Assembly (NCBI RefSeq): GCF_032884065.1
Contig: NC_088866.1
Span: forward strand, 27,311,899-27,375,898
Direction of reading: 5' to 3'
DNA: 64,000 nt
DNA from: Artemia franciscana
Lineage: Eukaryota > Arthropoda > Branchiopoda > Anostraca > Artemiidae
The position numbers and the translations under genes were made by a program. This document shows, piece by piece, positions 12,409-22,647 of the stretch; the stretch's first letter is position 1; every line of letters starts with the position of its first letter. The notes under the pieces were generated by a model. It was not told the origin of the DNA and did not search any database. It was given only the letters and a program-made list of their open reading frames with translations.

Positions 12409-12480
12409 GGGCCTATCCAGGATTTGAACCCGGGAACTCCCACGCCCGAAGAAGGAATCATACTCCTGGATCAATGGGCC
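12409..12480 (-). tRNA. tRNA-Pro(CGG)-like sequence, probably pseudogene or SINE head
   Basis: On the minus strand 72 nt fold as a cloverleaf. The acceptor arms are GGCCCAT and ATAGGCC (one mismatch). The D region TGATCCAGGAGTATGATTC resembles that of tRNA-Pro, the anticodon loop is TTCGGGC (anticodon CGG), and the T arm CCGGG-TTCAAAT-CCTGG has an intact B box. The anticodon stem has one T-T mismatch and the A box is imperfect. This is clearly tRNA-Pro-derived, but the mismatches and its place inside an intron among repeats argue for a pseudogene or SINE head. Confidence 0.6.
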
Positions 12481-13300
12481 GATATCAAAGAACAGCTACA
12501 TTAAGAGACGATCATTAGAAGTACAAACATTGGACTTAGTTAGGTGCCTGATTCTTTGAGGCTCGTCTGCCAGTATTCCAAAGAGAGAGCGTTTTTTCTT
12601 GTTTACACAGCATATGGTCATAAAATTAGGATACGGGTCATCCGATCGTGTCTGTTCCTACTGAATAGTGAACGCGACAAATTCTCCAGTGCAGGGCTGC
12701 TGGTTTGAGTCTTGGTAGTGGTTGTTGTTCTGTTTGGTATGAAGATCAATGAGGTTTGCCTGCAAAAAAAAAACAGAAGTCCACCCAGCTTGAAATGGAT
12801 ACCTAGAGGAAAACAATGGGCGTGATGATTACTTTGCCCCAAACCACTCATATCACTCTTTTCTGTGGACAGACCATCATGACATCTGCGGTTGTAACAC
12901 AAAGACCTCATTTGCTTGCATGCAAAAGATTATTTCCGTTATGGTCTTTCGAGGCTAAACTAGAAATTTTGGTGCCCTCTTAGTTGCCTGATAGTGATCA
13001 GATGTCCATTAAGATAAATTGATATTTACTTTTAAACAAAATGTATATTTTTGAAATAATAGGTTTGTGTTGATTTCCAACCTGTGGTCTTAAAGAATTT
13101 AAGGCGAAACAGTTTGGCCTATGAGCCCTCAACTTCCATTATTCCTAAATTCACATATATCAGAATGTACAGCCATCATATCTAAATGGTAAATATGTAG
13201 CTCACTGTTGCAAGACAAACGAAAATTTTTAATCTGCCAAGATTGAACTTCCTCGCTCACAAGTACAAATTTCCTTCTGGGTTTCAACGTCCCCTCCGGG
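12481..13300. other. Intron sequence, nothing recognised
   Basis: May include the body of a tRNA-derived SINE belonging to the tRNA-Pro-like head, but I could not find a second copy. The 97-residue minus frame at 12618-12911 is unrecognised. Confidence 0.45.
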
Positions 13301-13306
13301 AAATTA

Positions 13307-14660
13307 TAGCTTTGATGATCTCCAGGATGAGAATTTGAGACAAAAGTTTCCAGAACCAGTTAATATTAAACTAGAGAGTCTATAATTCAAGCAAATTGTG
13401 TCATAGGGAGGAAAGCTAAAAATACATCCAGGAATATTTATGACAATACTTTGAGAAGAGGATTGTAAGGAAAGTAGAGAAAACATTAAAATATGAATTA
13501 AGGAAGAGCGAAGTGCCATTATTAATAGTGCTGAAGATCTGGAAGATGCAGTCAGATGGCATAATAGTAAAACCTTGTTTTGGCATGTTAAAAAACTGAA
13601 AAGTAGGCCTAACAATCAGTCTGTACTTGTCTCATTTAAAGGCTGGAAAAGGGCCATAATTAATGATAAGGAAAGAATTAAAGAAAGATCGATAAAACAT
13701 TTTGAGAATGTGCTAAACCATGATAAAGTAACAAAAAATGAGATAAGAAAAGAATGAAATACTTTTAAAGACTTATGAAGTGAAGAAAAATTTATTTTTT
13801 GGGGAAGAACTAGAAACAGCTATAAAAGTGTTGAAAAATAGTAAGACTGCAGGTGCTAATAGTGTAGTAAATAAGTTTTAATCCCTCCATAAGAAAGGTG
13901 ATAAGAGTGAATGTGGTAATTGTAGAGGCATTAGCTTGGTGTATCTAGGAAGCAAAGTACCTAGTATGATATTTCTTAGACTTAGAGATGCTGTAGATCA
14001 AGTTTTAAGAGAATAAGAGTGTGGTATTACGATTAGGAGAGTAGTCACTGACAAAAATTTTCACCCATAAATTAATTGAAAAGGGCCTGATCAACATATC
14101 CATTTGGTCCTCTGCTTTATAGATTATGAACAAACGTTTGATTCAGCTGATAGAAGAGTTTTAGGGAAGTTCCTTCCTTTGCATGGTATACCAGATAGAT
14201 ACATTAAAGTAATCAGTTCTATGTACGAGACATTGCTGCGGTTAAAGTTAGAAATGAGGTTACTGCCGGTTTTATATTGAATCAGGAGCTATTTGGGGGT
14301 GCTTTCTATGCCAGTTTGTATGGGTCATTGTGATGGACTTTGTCCTGAGGGATACGACAGTCTATGGTAGTGCAAGGAAAAAAATAGGAAAGTGAAATTT
14401 TAACACTTGGATTATGCTGATGATCTAAACTTCCTAGGTGAAAACGATAGTAAAATAAATGATTTCTGAATGTTTGAGAGGTACGGGCACAAGAATAGGC
14501 GTGAAAAATAATTTTAAGAAGAATACGTCGCTTAGACTAGGAGTAACTGAAAGTGAAGAATAGATGTTGGATAACAAGATCAACCAAGTGCATAGCTTCA
14601 ATTTACCTAGGCAGTATGACGATAGAAGTTACATTGATCCATGAAGCCAAACTTAAGATG
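13307..14660 (+). pseudogene. Degenerate RTE/BovB-type LINE with reverse transcriptase remains
   Basis: Reading across frames gives the ordered landmarks of an RTE-like non-LTR retrotransposon: KNSKTAGAN (finger region), LHKKGDKSECGNCRGISL near 13880, then KLIEKGL and DYEQTFDSADRR near 14120-14155 (motif A, Asp kept), GIPDRYIKVISSMYE near 14190, and LDYADDLNFLGEN (catalytic ADD) near 14412. Several stops and frameshifts interrupt it, so it cannot encode a working enzyme. It lies in the dehydrogenase intron in sense orientation. The upstream portion (13307-13640) matches 8215-8690. Class assignment to RTE rests on the motif wording; exact clade is uncertain. Confidence 0.85.
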
Positions 14661-15019
14661 AACAGAAATCACCACAAGAGATGGAAAATATCTCCTCCCC
14701 TCAGACTCACGAAAAGGTTACAGTGTCGTTTGTTCTTTACTGAAAATACAAATTTATGTCTAACTAGCAGTTGGGGTGGCGTTTCGCGCCACCCCAACAC
14801 CTAGTTGGTGGGGGCGCTTCGCGCCCCCCAAGCCCCCCGCGTGCGTAAGTCATTACGCGCCATTGTAGTTGTGTCCCTGTGTCCCACCTATGCTCCCCCA
14901 TAAAAATTATATTCCCTGTGTCCCAGTCGTCATTTGTATCCCGGTGTCCCGGGAACAAAAAATTTATTTCATCATATACCAATTCTGTATATACATTCGT
15001 TTTTGAATTGGTATATGAT

Positions 15020-15335
15020 GAAATAAATTTTTGTTTTTTTCCTTTTTTTCTTTTTATTTTTTTTTTTTGGTTTTTACCTTTTTTAGCTTTTTTAATTTTT
15101 TTTTCGTTTTTCTTTTTAGTTTTTTTTTTAGTTATTACCTTTTTTAGTTTTTTTATTTTTATTTTTTTTAGTTTTCTTTTTATCCTTTATTTTTCTTCCT
15201 TTTTTTGTTTTTTTTCTTTTTCAGTTTTTAGTTTTTTTTTTTAGTTTTTTTATTAGTTTTTAGTGTTTTTTTAGTATTTTCTTTTTAGTTTTTTTTTGTA
15301 GTTTTTACCTTATTTAGTTTTTTTTTCTTCTTTTG
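15020..15335 (+). repeat. Poly-T / TTTTTAG low-complexity tract inside Helitron
   Basis: More than 300 bp of T runs separated by AG, C or CC. The same kind of tract fills 36790-38000 in another Helitron, so it is an internal component of this Helitron subfamily. The phenylalanine-rich open frame across it is an artefact of composition. Confidence 0.9.
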
Positions 15336-15342
15336 TATTAAT

Positions 15343-15425
15343 GCTAAAGCCAAGGTTCGAACCTGGAACCTCTCGGACCTAGAACCTGGAACATAACGCT
15401 TTACCAACTCAGCTACTTTGGCTTG
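15343..15425 (-). tRNA. tRNA-like sequence carried by Helitron (pseudogene)
   Basis: On the minus strand: acceptor GCCAAAG pairing with CTTTAGC (one mismatch), A box TAGCTGAGTTGG matching the RNA polymerase III consensus, and a T arm CCAGG-TTCGAAC-CTTGG with a perfect B box GGTTCGAACC. The region between D arm and T arm is about 8 nt too long and contains GTTCCAGGTTC twice, so the anticodon arm is disrupted and no anticodon can be called. Both promoter boxes survive, so transcription remains possible. Confidence 0.6.
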
Positions 15426-15642
15426 AATACGTTCGTTTTTGAATTGGTATATGATGAAATAATTCAGACGTCATATGCGGACAAACACGACGTCAGTCGA
15501 CAGACAGACGCACAAACAAACAACTTATTTTTATATATATAGATTTCTAGAATTCGTTATAATACTAAACAATTCTTCCAAAATTGGAGGAGCGTATTTT
15601 CCAGCGTATTTTTAATAAGAGATTTCATTGTATTAGTCTATT

Positions 15643-16084
15643 ACAGAGGTGTCCAACCCAAATGATCTTATGGGCCGCCTGGGAAATATACCATAACTCC
15701 AAGGGCTGCATATAAAATTATATATACCCATATTGGATTTAGACCTATAATAGATATTTTTTGGAGTGATGAACTGAAAAATAATGAATTATTATTAATT
15801 GAAAATTTTACATTTTTTTACATATTTCGTCTACGTATATCGTAACTATGGAGTGTATATTTGCAATCCATTTAAACTCCATTTATAACTACCTAGTTAC
15901 AATTGCACTAATATAGTACTATGAAAAACAACATTGTTAAGAGTGAAAAAATTGAATCTGTCATGTTCCAAGATGTGTGAGCATCATGAGGGCGCAGAAT
16001 ATAAGAGTGTGATGAATGTTGCAGGCCTCAAAGTCTTTGCTGCAGGCCGCAAGCGGCCCACGGGCCGTGGGTTGGCCGCCCCTG
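15643..16084. mobile_element. 442-bp hAT-type MITE
   Basis: Starts CAGAGGTGTCCAACCCA and ends with the near-complement TGGGTTGGCCGCCCCTG, giving inverted ends of about 17 bp with two or three mismatches. TCTATTA directly flanks both sides (15636-15642 and 16085-16091), a 7-bp duplicate that may be a decayed 8-bp hAT target site. CAG..CTG ends and GC-rich inner sequence (GGGCCGC) are typical of non-autonomous hAT elements. It lies in the last dehydrogenase intron. Confidence 0.82.
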
Positions 16085-16350
16085 TCTATTACTTAATAAC
16101 TTTTCATCGGTTATTCTTACGTCTATGTCAACCATTCCTTTTAATATTCTCTAAACAAGACTAAATAACTAGTATGGAGTAATAGCCCCCCAACAATCTA
16201 CCATCAACCTTATAGCAGAAAGGTAGGCATAATGCATATTGTTTACACCTAAATCATATAAGGATTCTCAGTCAGCATGGCCCAATGCCTAAAGTTAGTC
16301 CAACAGGTTTAAAAAAGTGTTCACTCCTTCGATGGTTCAGCACCGATATA

Positions 16351-16440
16351 GCACCGATGGTTCAGTGGTAGAGCACTTGCTACTGCTGCAAATTAACTGT
16401 CTATGCAGCAAGGGTGGCATGTTCAGCCATTTCAGTAAAA
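16351..16440 (+). tRNA. tRNA-Gly-derived sequence (pseudogene or SINE head)
   Basis: GCACCGATGGTTCAGTGGTA matches the 5' half and A box of tRNA-Gly. CTTGC and GCAAG could form an anticodon stem, but the intervening loop is far too long, and the B box is only ATGTTCAGCC. A partial direct repeat of the head precedes it at 16331. Probably a relic. Confidence 0.4.
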
Positions 16441-16661
16441 TTGGAGGTAAGGAGAAGGTTTTTGTTCCTCCCAGACACCCAGCATTAAATTTTGTATTTA
16501 TTGAAAATGATATGTAACTTTGATCTTGTTTTATTTGTCATAGTTTCTTAGAATAAACACGTATTTTGCTTTTTAACGCAGTATTACTTTTCTAAAAGGA
16601 TTCTTTTTACACATATTTTTCAATTCCACTTCTTAATATATATGCTTATTTTAATTTTCAG

Positions 16662-16769
16662 GAAAGTTCATGGTATTCTTGTGTCGTTGAAGACACTGGA
16701 ATGGCAAAGAGACTATGGAAGAAGTCTTGCGAACTTGTACAACTTCAAGAAAAAGATTTGCGGATTTAG
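16662..16769 (+). CDS. Retinol dehydrogenase-like SDR, terminal exon
   Basis: After the acceptor TTAATTTTCAG the frame joined in phase 0 reads ESSWYSCVVEDTGMAKRLWK, then KSCELVQL and a short tail to TAG at 16767-16769. The pattern A-(K/R)-RLW-x-x-S-C-x-L is the conserved C-terminal helix of RDH11-14 proteins, so this is the true 3' end of the gene beginning at or before 2172. The four visible exons encode about 167 residues; a full family member has 300-340. There is no frameshift or missing key residue in what is visible, so the gene is probably functional. No clear AATAAA was found in the 233 bp before the hAT element at 17003. Confidence 0.88.
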   Translation, partial: ESSWYSCVVEDTGMAKRLWKKSCELVQLQEKDLRI

Positions 16770-17219
16770 TGCCTACAACTGCCAAAATGCAGTATATTTC
16801 ATTTACATCTACAAAAAAGAATCGGTTTATATTGGGAAATTTTGGCAGTAATATAGAGCAGGGCAATATTTTTCAATTACAGAATCAAAATACAGGCAGA
16901 CAATTCTTGTATAATATTTTTTTTCATTTCTTCGAATTGCTATTCGAAGGTCTTCTGATGAAGATTGATGAAGAAGATCTTCATCAATCAGTGTCCTCAC
17001 ACCAGTGCTGCAACAAGTACTCCAAATTCTTACTTAAGTATCAAGTATCAAGTACTCATTGTTTGATCTAAATACTTTGGCTGGTTTTCACTCAAGCAAG
17101 CCGCATGCTGTGTAATCAATTCAGATGGTCAGTAAAATTCCCCACAAACATATAGTATAAAATCACGGTTCTGCAGCAAGCCCGCTGATTCAGACGTATT
17201 CCATACGGCTGGTCAAACT

Positions 17220-18150
17220 GCAGAATGAATGAATGAATCAATGAATGAACTTTATTATCCGTAAAAGTATAAAAAAACGCAAAGTACCGAGTATTTTAAA
17301 TAAACAAAAACAACAACGATATACAGCAAGAAAAAAAAGACAACATGGACTAATTAACCAGTATCAATATGGAAAAAAAGAAGCAGAGGGTCGTAAACTT
17401 GAATAAAGTAGATAGTCTTTTTACATAAATCATCACTGGAAGACCGAATCCAAGAAGGCATATCTATTAAACCAAATCGAGCAATTATTTTTCTGTTTTG
17501 GTGCCATCTAGGAAGCCGGAGGAGGAATTTTCAATATCTGAAATAAGCCGCACGTAGAGTATGGGGATTTTTCTTACGAAACAGATGAGCCATGCCCGGT
17601 AAAAAAAAAACACAGGGGCGCAATAAGCGTTATAAATCATGCACAACCGCTGCGGTTGTAACAGATTTTGTTGTGGGATATTTTTCCGTAAGCGACGCGT
17701 AGGTTTTTCACGGCTTGATTCACTAGGGATGAAAAGGTAGTGGAAAGTGTTGGACCGAAACACAGACCAAGCCAACTAACTAAAGAAGAACATGGCAGAA
17801 TTGCAGCCCCAGCAACGAATGGAGCGACCACATAAGGGTTATTAAAACAAATAAACTCGCATTCAGACGCATTAACTGACAGTCCAATCTTAGATAGTTC
17901 ATTGGTTAATATAGTAAAATTGGAAAGCAATCCACGGCGAATCCAGGCAACAAGAAGAACGTCGTCTACATATGCAACAGATGACAAACCAACATTACCA
18001 TATGAAACAGAACTTTTGAGGGGACGCACGCACGATGCAAGCACACATTTAAATATACTAGAAGACAATACGGCAGAAGTTGCAATCTATCTATTTCTAG
18101 CAGCAGTTTTCACACCATGAAGTGGTAAAAACCTTGAGACTAAGTCGAAA
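17220..18150 (-). pseudogene. Non-LTR retrotransposon 3' half with (ATTC)n tail
   Basis: The minus-strand open frame 18068-17637 contains VAYVDDVLLVA at about 17976-17946, the catalytic YVDD box of reverse transcriptase, followed by LSKIGLSVNASECEFICFN, the usual motif D region, and then GKISHNKICYN. Upstream, to about 18150, the frame continues through HGVKTAARNR with one stop; downstream it continues after a stop as a LINE C-terminal segment. It ends at 17220-17252 in tandem ATTC units, a typical simple-repeat tail of some LINEs. The 5' part is missing. It is a different family from the RTE copy at 13307. Inactive through stops and truncation. Confidence 0.8.
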
Positions 18151-18289
18151 ATCTTCTGAGAAAAAAGGAATAAAGCAAGAGCTAGGAGCTCATATGGCAC
18201 TTCTGACGAGGCTGGAAGAGCCAAGAGCTCATATGGCATGAGCTCTAGCAAAATTATAAGAATCAATAGATTAATTTAAAAGAAAAATC

Positions 18290-19330
18290 AGAGGCTTAAT
18301 GCTGGTCGGCATTTAAAATAAGATCTCTGAGACTCAAGGTCCTTTTAAATATCAAATTCATTAAGATCCGATCACCCACTCACAAGTTAAAAATGCCTCA
18401 TTTTTATAATTGTTCCTCTCCCTCAGCCCCCCCCCCAGATGGTTGAATCGGGGAAATCAACTTTATCAAGTCAACTTTTGCAGGTCCCTGACACGCCTAC
18501 CAATTTTCACCACCAATCCACCTCACGAACGGTCATCCGCTCTTAAGTTAAAAATACCTCATTTTTTTAATTTTTTCGAATTAACACATCCTCCAACTCC
18601 CCCAAAGAGAGCAAATCCATTTCGGTTATGTCGATCAAGCATCTAGGACTTGTACTCATTCTTCCCACCAAGTTTCTTCCTGGTCACTCCACTCTAAGCG
18701 TTTTCCAAGATTTACCACCCCCAATTCCCCCCCCCCATTGACACTGGATTCGGTCAGGATTTAAAACATGAGATCTGAGTTACGAGGTCCTTCTAATATG
18801 AATTTTCATTCGATGAAATTCGAGATCCGATCACTCCTTTGTAAGTTAAAAATACCTCATTTTTTCTAATTTTTCAGAATTAACCCTCCCCCCAACTCCC
18901 CAAAAGAGAGTGAATTTGTTCTGTTTATGTCAATCAAGTATCTAGGACTTTTGCTTATTTTTTCCACTATGTTTCATCCTGATCCCTCCACTCTAAGCCT
19001 TTTTGAAGATTTTAGGTTTCCCCCTCCAATGTCACCTAATCCGGTCGGAGTTTAAAGTAAGAGCTCTGAGACATGATATCCTTCTAAATTCCAAATTTAA
19101 TTAAGATTCAATCTAATTTTTCCAAATTAACCGTCCTCCCACTCCCCCCCCCCCTAAAATGGTCGAATTGGGGAAACAACTATTTCAAATTTAATCTGAT
19201 CTGGTCCCTGATACTCCTGCCAAATTTCATCATCCTAGATTATCTGTAAGTGCCTAAACTAGCAAGACCGGGACTGACAGACCGACAGACCTACAGAATT
19301 TGCGATCACTGTATGTCACTTGGTAAATAC
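18290..19330 (+). repeat. Tandem-like array with 'aagttaaaaatacctcattttt' type blocks
   Basis: Blocks near 18310-18420, 18530-18660 and 18780-19060 share 'gatccgatcac', 'taagttaaaaata', 'cctcatttttt', 'aattaacc', CCCC-rich stretches and 'caatcaag.atctaggact' in the same order. Spacing is roughly 250-450 bp. The array ends in 'gaccgacagacctacag' and 'acttggtaaatacc'. No coding content. Confidence 0.65.
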
Positions 19331-19446
19331 CAAGTGCCATACAAAGTAATTTTTCCCTAGGAATGGAATATTTGGTTGAAGGTTGGCTTCAGTAGGACAT
19401 TTTGGAAAAGGGTAATTTCCAGACTTTGGGCAAGCCATGGGTGGTA

Positions 19447-20500
19447 GTAGTTATAGGCCCTACTAAACTGAAAGAAAAGTCGACTCTCTTAAAACTTGAA
19501 AACCCCTCCCCCTCGCCCTATTTTAGATAGGGCTTGTGATATCAGATTAATGCCTCATTTTTATAATTGTTCCTCTCCCTCAGCCCCCCTTCATATCCTA
19601 GGATATGAGCCCTGATCCTAGACATCTTTGGTCTAGCTTTCATCCGGATTCGTTACTCTATTCGCAAGTTATACTAATTTAAACGAAAAGCTTCACTGAG
19701 ATCCATCAATCTCTCGCAACCTACACTGAATTAAATGAAAAACTCAACTTTTAATTAAGCTTGGGTCTCCATCCCAGAACTCAATGAATACCATACTCTT
19801 AGGCATCTTTATTCAATTTTCATAGAAATTCATCTCCATATGCAAGTTACAGTGAATTAAATGAAAAAGTCGAATTTTTTTACACTTAAAGCCCCATCGC
19901 CCTAACTGAGCTCAATTTTAATCCAAATAGTTCAATTTCGATGCAAGTCTGACTGGCGGTTTTCCCGCTATACTCGATTGCACAGATCTAAAAAACCTAT
20001 CTTGATAGATATTTTCCACTATCCAAATAGGTGGATGATACCTGGATGATGATATGCCATTTTTTCCCCTTTTTGGATCCAATTTGCCAACATTGCCACC
20101 TAAAACGTTGCAAAATCCGTCCGTCCGTCTGTCTATCTGTCCGTCCGTCTGTGTAATCACGTATAGGGGGAAAAACGCTGGTTGGATTTGGATGAAAATT
20201 TTGATCGCCAGATTTGATGCCAAGGATCATGAGACACATCAAGTTGAAAGATGAAGACCCTAGCTCATATAAAACAAGGGGGAGAGGGCTTTACCTGCTA
20301 AAACAGTTTTTCGTTTAAATCAGAGTAACTTGCGACTGGAGTGATGGATCTGAATGAAAATTAAACCAAAGAGGCATAAAACCATAACACATATCAAGTT
20401 TTGAGATAGATCATCACAAACCCTATCTCAAATAGGGCAAGGGGGGAGGGTTTCAAGTCTTAAGAAAGTTGAGTTTTCCTTTAATTTAGTAGGGCCTATA
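19447..20500. repeat. Foldback element, about 1.05 kb
   Basis: The left arm (19447-19545: 'ttataggccctactaaa', 'aaaagt', 'cttaaaacttgaaaaccc', 'ccctattttagatagggct') recurs as reverse complement at 20405-20500. Both arms hold imperfect CCCTAT..ATAGGG palindromes. The loop contains a repeated CCGTCCGTCTGT block near 20118-20155. It lies within the 17003-21304 element. Confidence 0.7.
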
Positions 20501-21120
20501 ACTTATGAATGGAGTGACAAATCCGAAGTCGGATTCGTCTGAATACCTGAATTTGCTAGAACGAATTTGACAAAATACCATGGCATTGGATCCAGCTATA
20601 ATTCCCTAGACTTGTTTATTGCAAACAACATTTAGATGGGCAAAGATTCATAGCTTCAGTAGTTTTACCAATAATATGGTCCTGAAGATGATGAAATGGT
20701 TGAAACCTGGTTCAGTTGACGAGATGACAAAACTTAAACATTAATGTCAGAAATATAAGCCCAAATTGACTACAGTATGGAACATTTAGCACAAAACAAG
20801 GGATCTTAGCTCACTGTCGACCAGTGAACTGTGAAATAATTTCAATTTTCTTTGTTATATAACTTTCAAACAAAATTAAACAAAAAAAAGTGTTAATCAT
20901 ACTATAATTTTGTTTTCGTCAAAAACAAATATCTTATTCCATATCCAAAAATAGGGCATGGAGCTATATCTGAGTTTACTCTAAAATCTAAAGGGTGATG
21001 TTTTCTTGTACATTACCAAAGCACAGACACACAAAAGCTATATCTGAGTTTGCTCTAAATCTAAAGGTGACGTTTTCTTATACATTGCCAAAGCACACAG
21101 ACACAAAATTTTCGTGTCAA
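20501..21120. other. Unassigned interior of the hAT-like element
   Basis: Includes a short local duplication (20965-21040 vs 21040-21105: 'gctatatctgagttt', 'ctctaaa', 'acattgccaaagcaca'). Nothing else recognised. Confidence 0.5.
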
Positions 21121-21477
21121 AGGTAAAGTATTTGAAAAACAAGTACATTAAAAGTATCTTAAGTAATAAGTATTTAGTAATCTTACTTAAGTATCAACTA
21201 ATAAGTACACCCTAGAGTTTTTACTTAAGTACAAGTACAAGTAATGGCAAATATTACTTAAGTAGTACTTCAAGTAAAAGTACTTCAAGTAAGTGACAGC
21301 ACTGCCTCACAGCACTTAAATTGGATTTTTTGCCAAATATTGCAACTACTTTTACGTTCATTCAGTGTACGTTTTCATTTCACTTCTTTCTATTGTAATG
21401 ACTTAGTGCTTCTAATATTTCTAAACAGAAATGCGTAAATCAGTATGTTTGCCTGATGGACAAAGTTGTCTGTCCTG

Positions 21478-21775
21478 TCAAACAGTTCGTAATAACAAAC
21501 TGTAGTAAGGAGCTACCCGGCTCAATAGTAAACGAAACTCTAAAAACGAAATTTTGATGCTAAAAGATACATCACGAGAATCGGATTTTCATGCTGATTT
21601 TAAATATATAAGTTTCATCAAATTTAATCTTTGTCATCAAAAGTGACGAACCTGAGAAAATTTGCCTTATTTTAGAAAATAGGGGGAAACACCCCCTAAA
21701 AGTCATAGGAACTTAACATCTAATCACACCATCGAATTCAGCGTATTAGAGAACCCTATAGCAAAAAATTTTAGG
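21478..21775 (-). repeat. Dispersed repeat family R, minus orientation
   Basis: Reverse-complement copy of the same segment as 48-510 and 52990-53270. It includes the decayed palindrome at 21480-21503, 'cattttaaa', 'agaaaatag.ggg' and 'attcagcgtat.agagaaccct' blocks. It directly abuts repeat E. Confidence 0.8.
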
Positions 21776-22643
21776 GTCCATATGCTTGTGAGTTAATGTG
21801 ATGTAAAAGAGGTAAAGACGGAATGTTATCACAAGTTTCAATTATTTCTGTGTTTATCACAACATTGTCAAAATCGAATATTACTTAGTCTTTATCTTGC
21901 AACGGATGCTGCTCTATTCAAGGAGAAAACATTTATTTTTGAGCATTTGACCCTTATCTTTTAAAGAAGATAAAATCAATCACTTTAAGTGATAGACATG
22001 AGTTTCCTTTCCTCAGCTTTGACTGAAAGCTTTAATTAGTGCTGTGACCTACTATTTATTTTCTGTACCCCCCTCCCCCTCCTCCACATTTGCTGCTCCC
22101 ACACCCTCAAAAAAAAGACAACCCGGGAAAAAGTTTTTGGGTTTCTTTCTAAGAAAGAAACCCAAAAAGTACTCATCGTCGTTTCAATTTCTTTCAAAAC
22201 CAACAGACGTAAGATGTCTTTTATTTCATTTTTTTCTATATTCTAACTCAATTTCAAGTTTTTAGTCCCTATGAACTCCCATTTCGATGATGAATGCAGA
22301 TTCAACATTATTTGCTAGGGGGAAGAGTCCTGAGAATAGAATGTTGTCTTAACAAACTCTAAAAAAAAGAAAATAGACTAAGAAAAGACGGGAGTAAATG
22401 TGAAAATAAATATAAAGTGTACCAGCACAAAGTATCTGAATGTACCAAGTTATAAGCTTCTCTCGTACGACAAATTGACCTATGATTGAAAAGGAACAAA
22501 ATAACACATCCATTTGCGTGCTGCTCGAACAGTAAAATTTCAATGAAAGGTTCACAAATTTTTTCTTCTAAAAGCATAAGTGACGATTCATAGTATTTGT
22601 ATTTGCCACATTTTTTAAGACTTGATGAGTCATTCAACATCAG
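21773..22643 (-). repeat. Repeat E, minus-strand copy
   Basis: Inverted near-identical copy of 2576-3434. A short extra duplicated segment ('tttctaagaaagaaac' region near 22140-22165) distinguishes it. The two copies form an inverted pair about 18.3 kb apart. Confidence 0.85.
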
Positions 22644-22647
22644 AAAA

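Larger units (their letters stand above)
14764..15543 (-). mobile_element. Complete 780-bp non-autonomous Helitron
   Basis: On the minus strand the element starts TCTATATATATAAAAATAAG at 15543 and ends in CTAG at 14767-14764, preceded by a strong GC hairpin (TTGGGGTGGCG / CGCCACCCCAA arms) about 5 nt before CTAG. The preceding host base is A and the following base is T, as expected for Helitron insertion at A|T. A second GC hairpin of the GGGGGCGC type lies just inside the first. The same ends occur on the Helitrons at 33334-35889 and 35986-38074. No Rep or helicase is present; the inside is T-rich low-complexity sequence plus a tRNA-like cargo. Confidence 0.88.
17003..21304. mobile_element. 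4.3-kb hAT-like element with nested insertions
   Basis: Left end CAGTGCTGCAACAAGTACT at 17003; right end, read inward on the minus strand, CAGTGCTGTCACTTACTTG at 21304. Both ends continue into many ACTTAAGTA / AAGTACTT subterminal repeats. The 8 bp before (CCTCACAC, 16995-17002) and after (CCTCACAG, 21305-21312) differ at one position, fitting an aged 8-bp hAT target duplication. No transposase is readable; the inside has been filled by a LINE (17220-18150), a tandem array and a foldback. It starts 234 bp after the dehydrogenase stop. Confidence 0.72.

Noticed and set aside
15010..15244. Phe-rich open frame
   Set aside because: Entirely poly-T low-complexity sequence inside a Helitron.
20690..20735. 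CCTGAAGATGATG...GAAACC as a hammerhead
   Set aside because: Core words are present but the segment between them forms no stable stem II.
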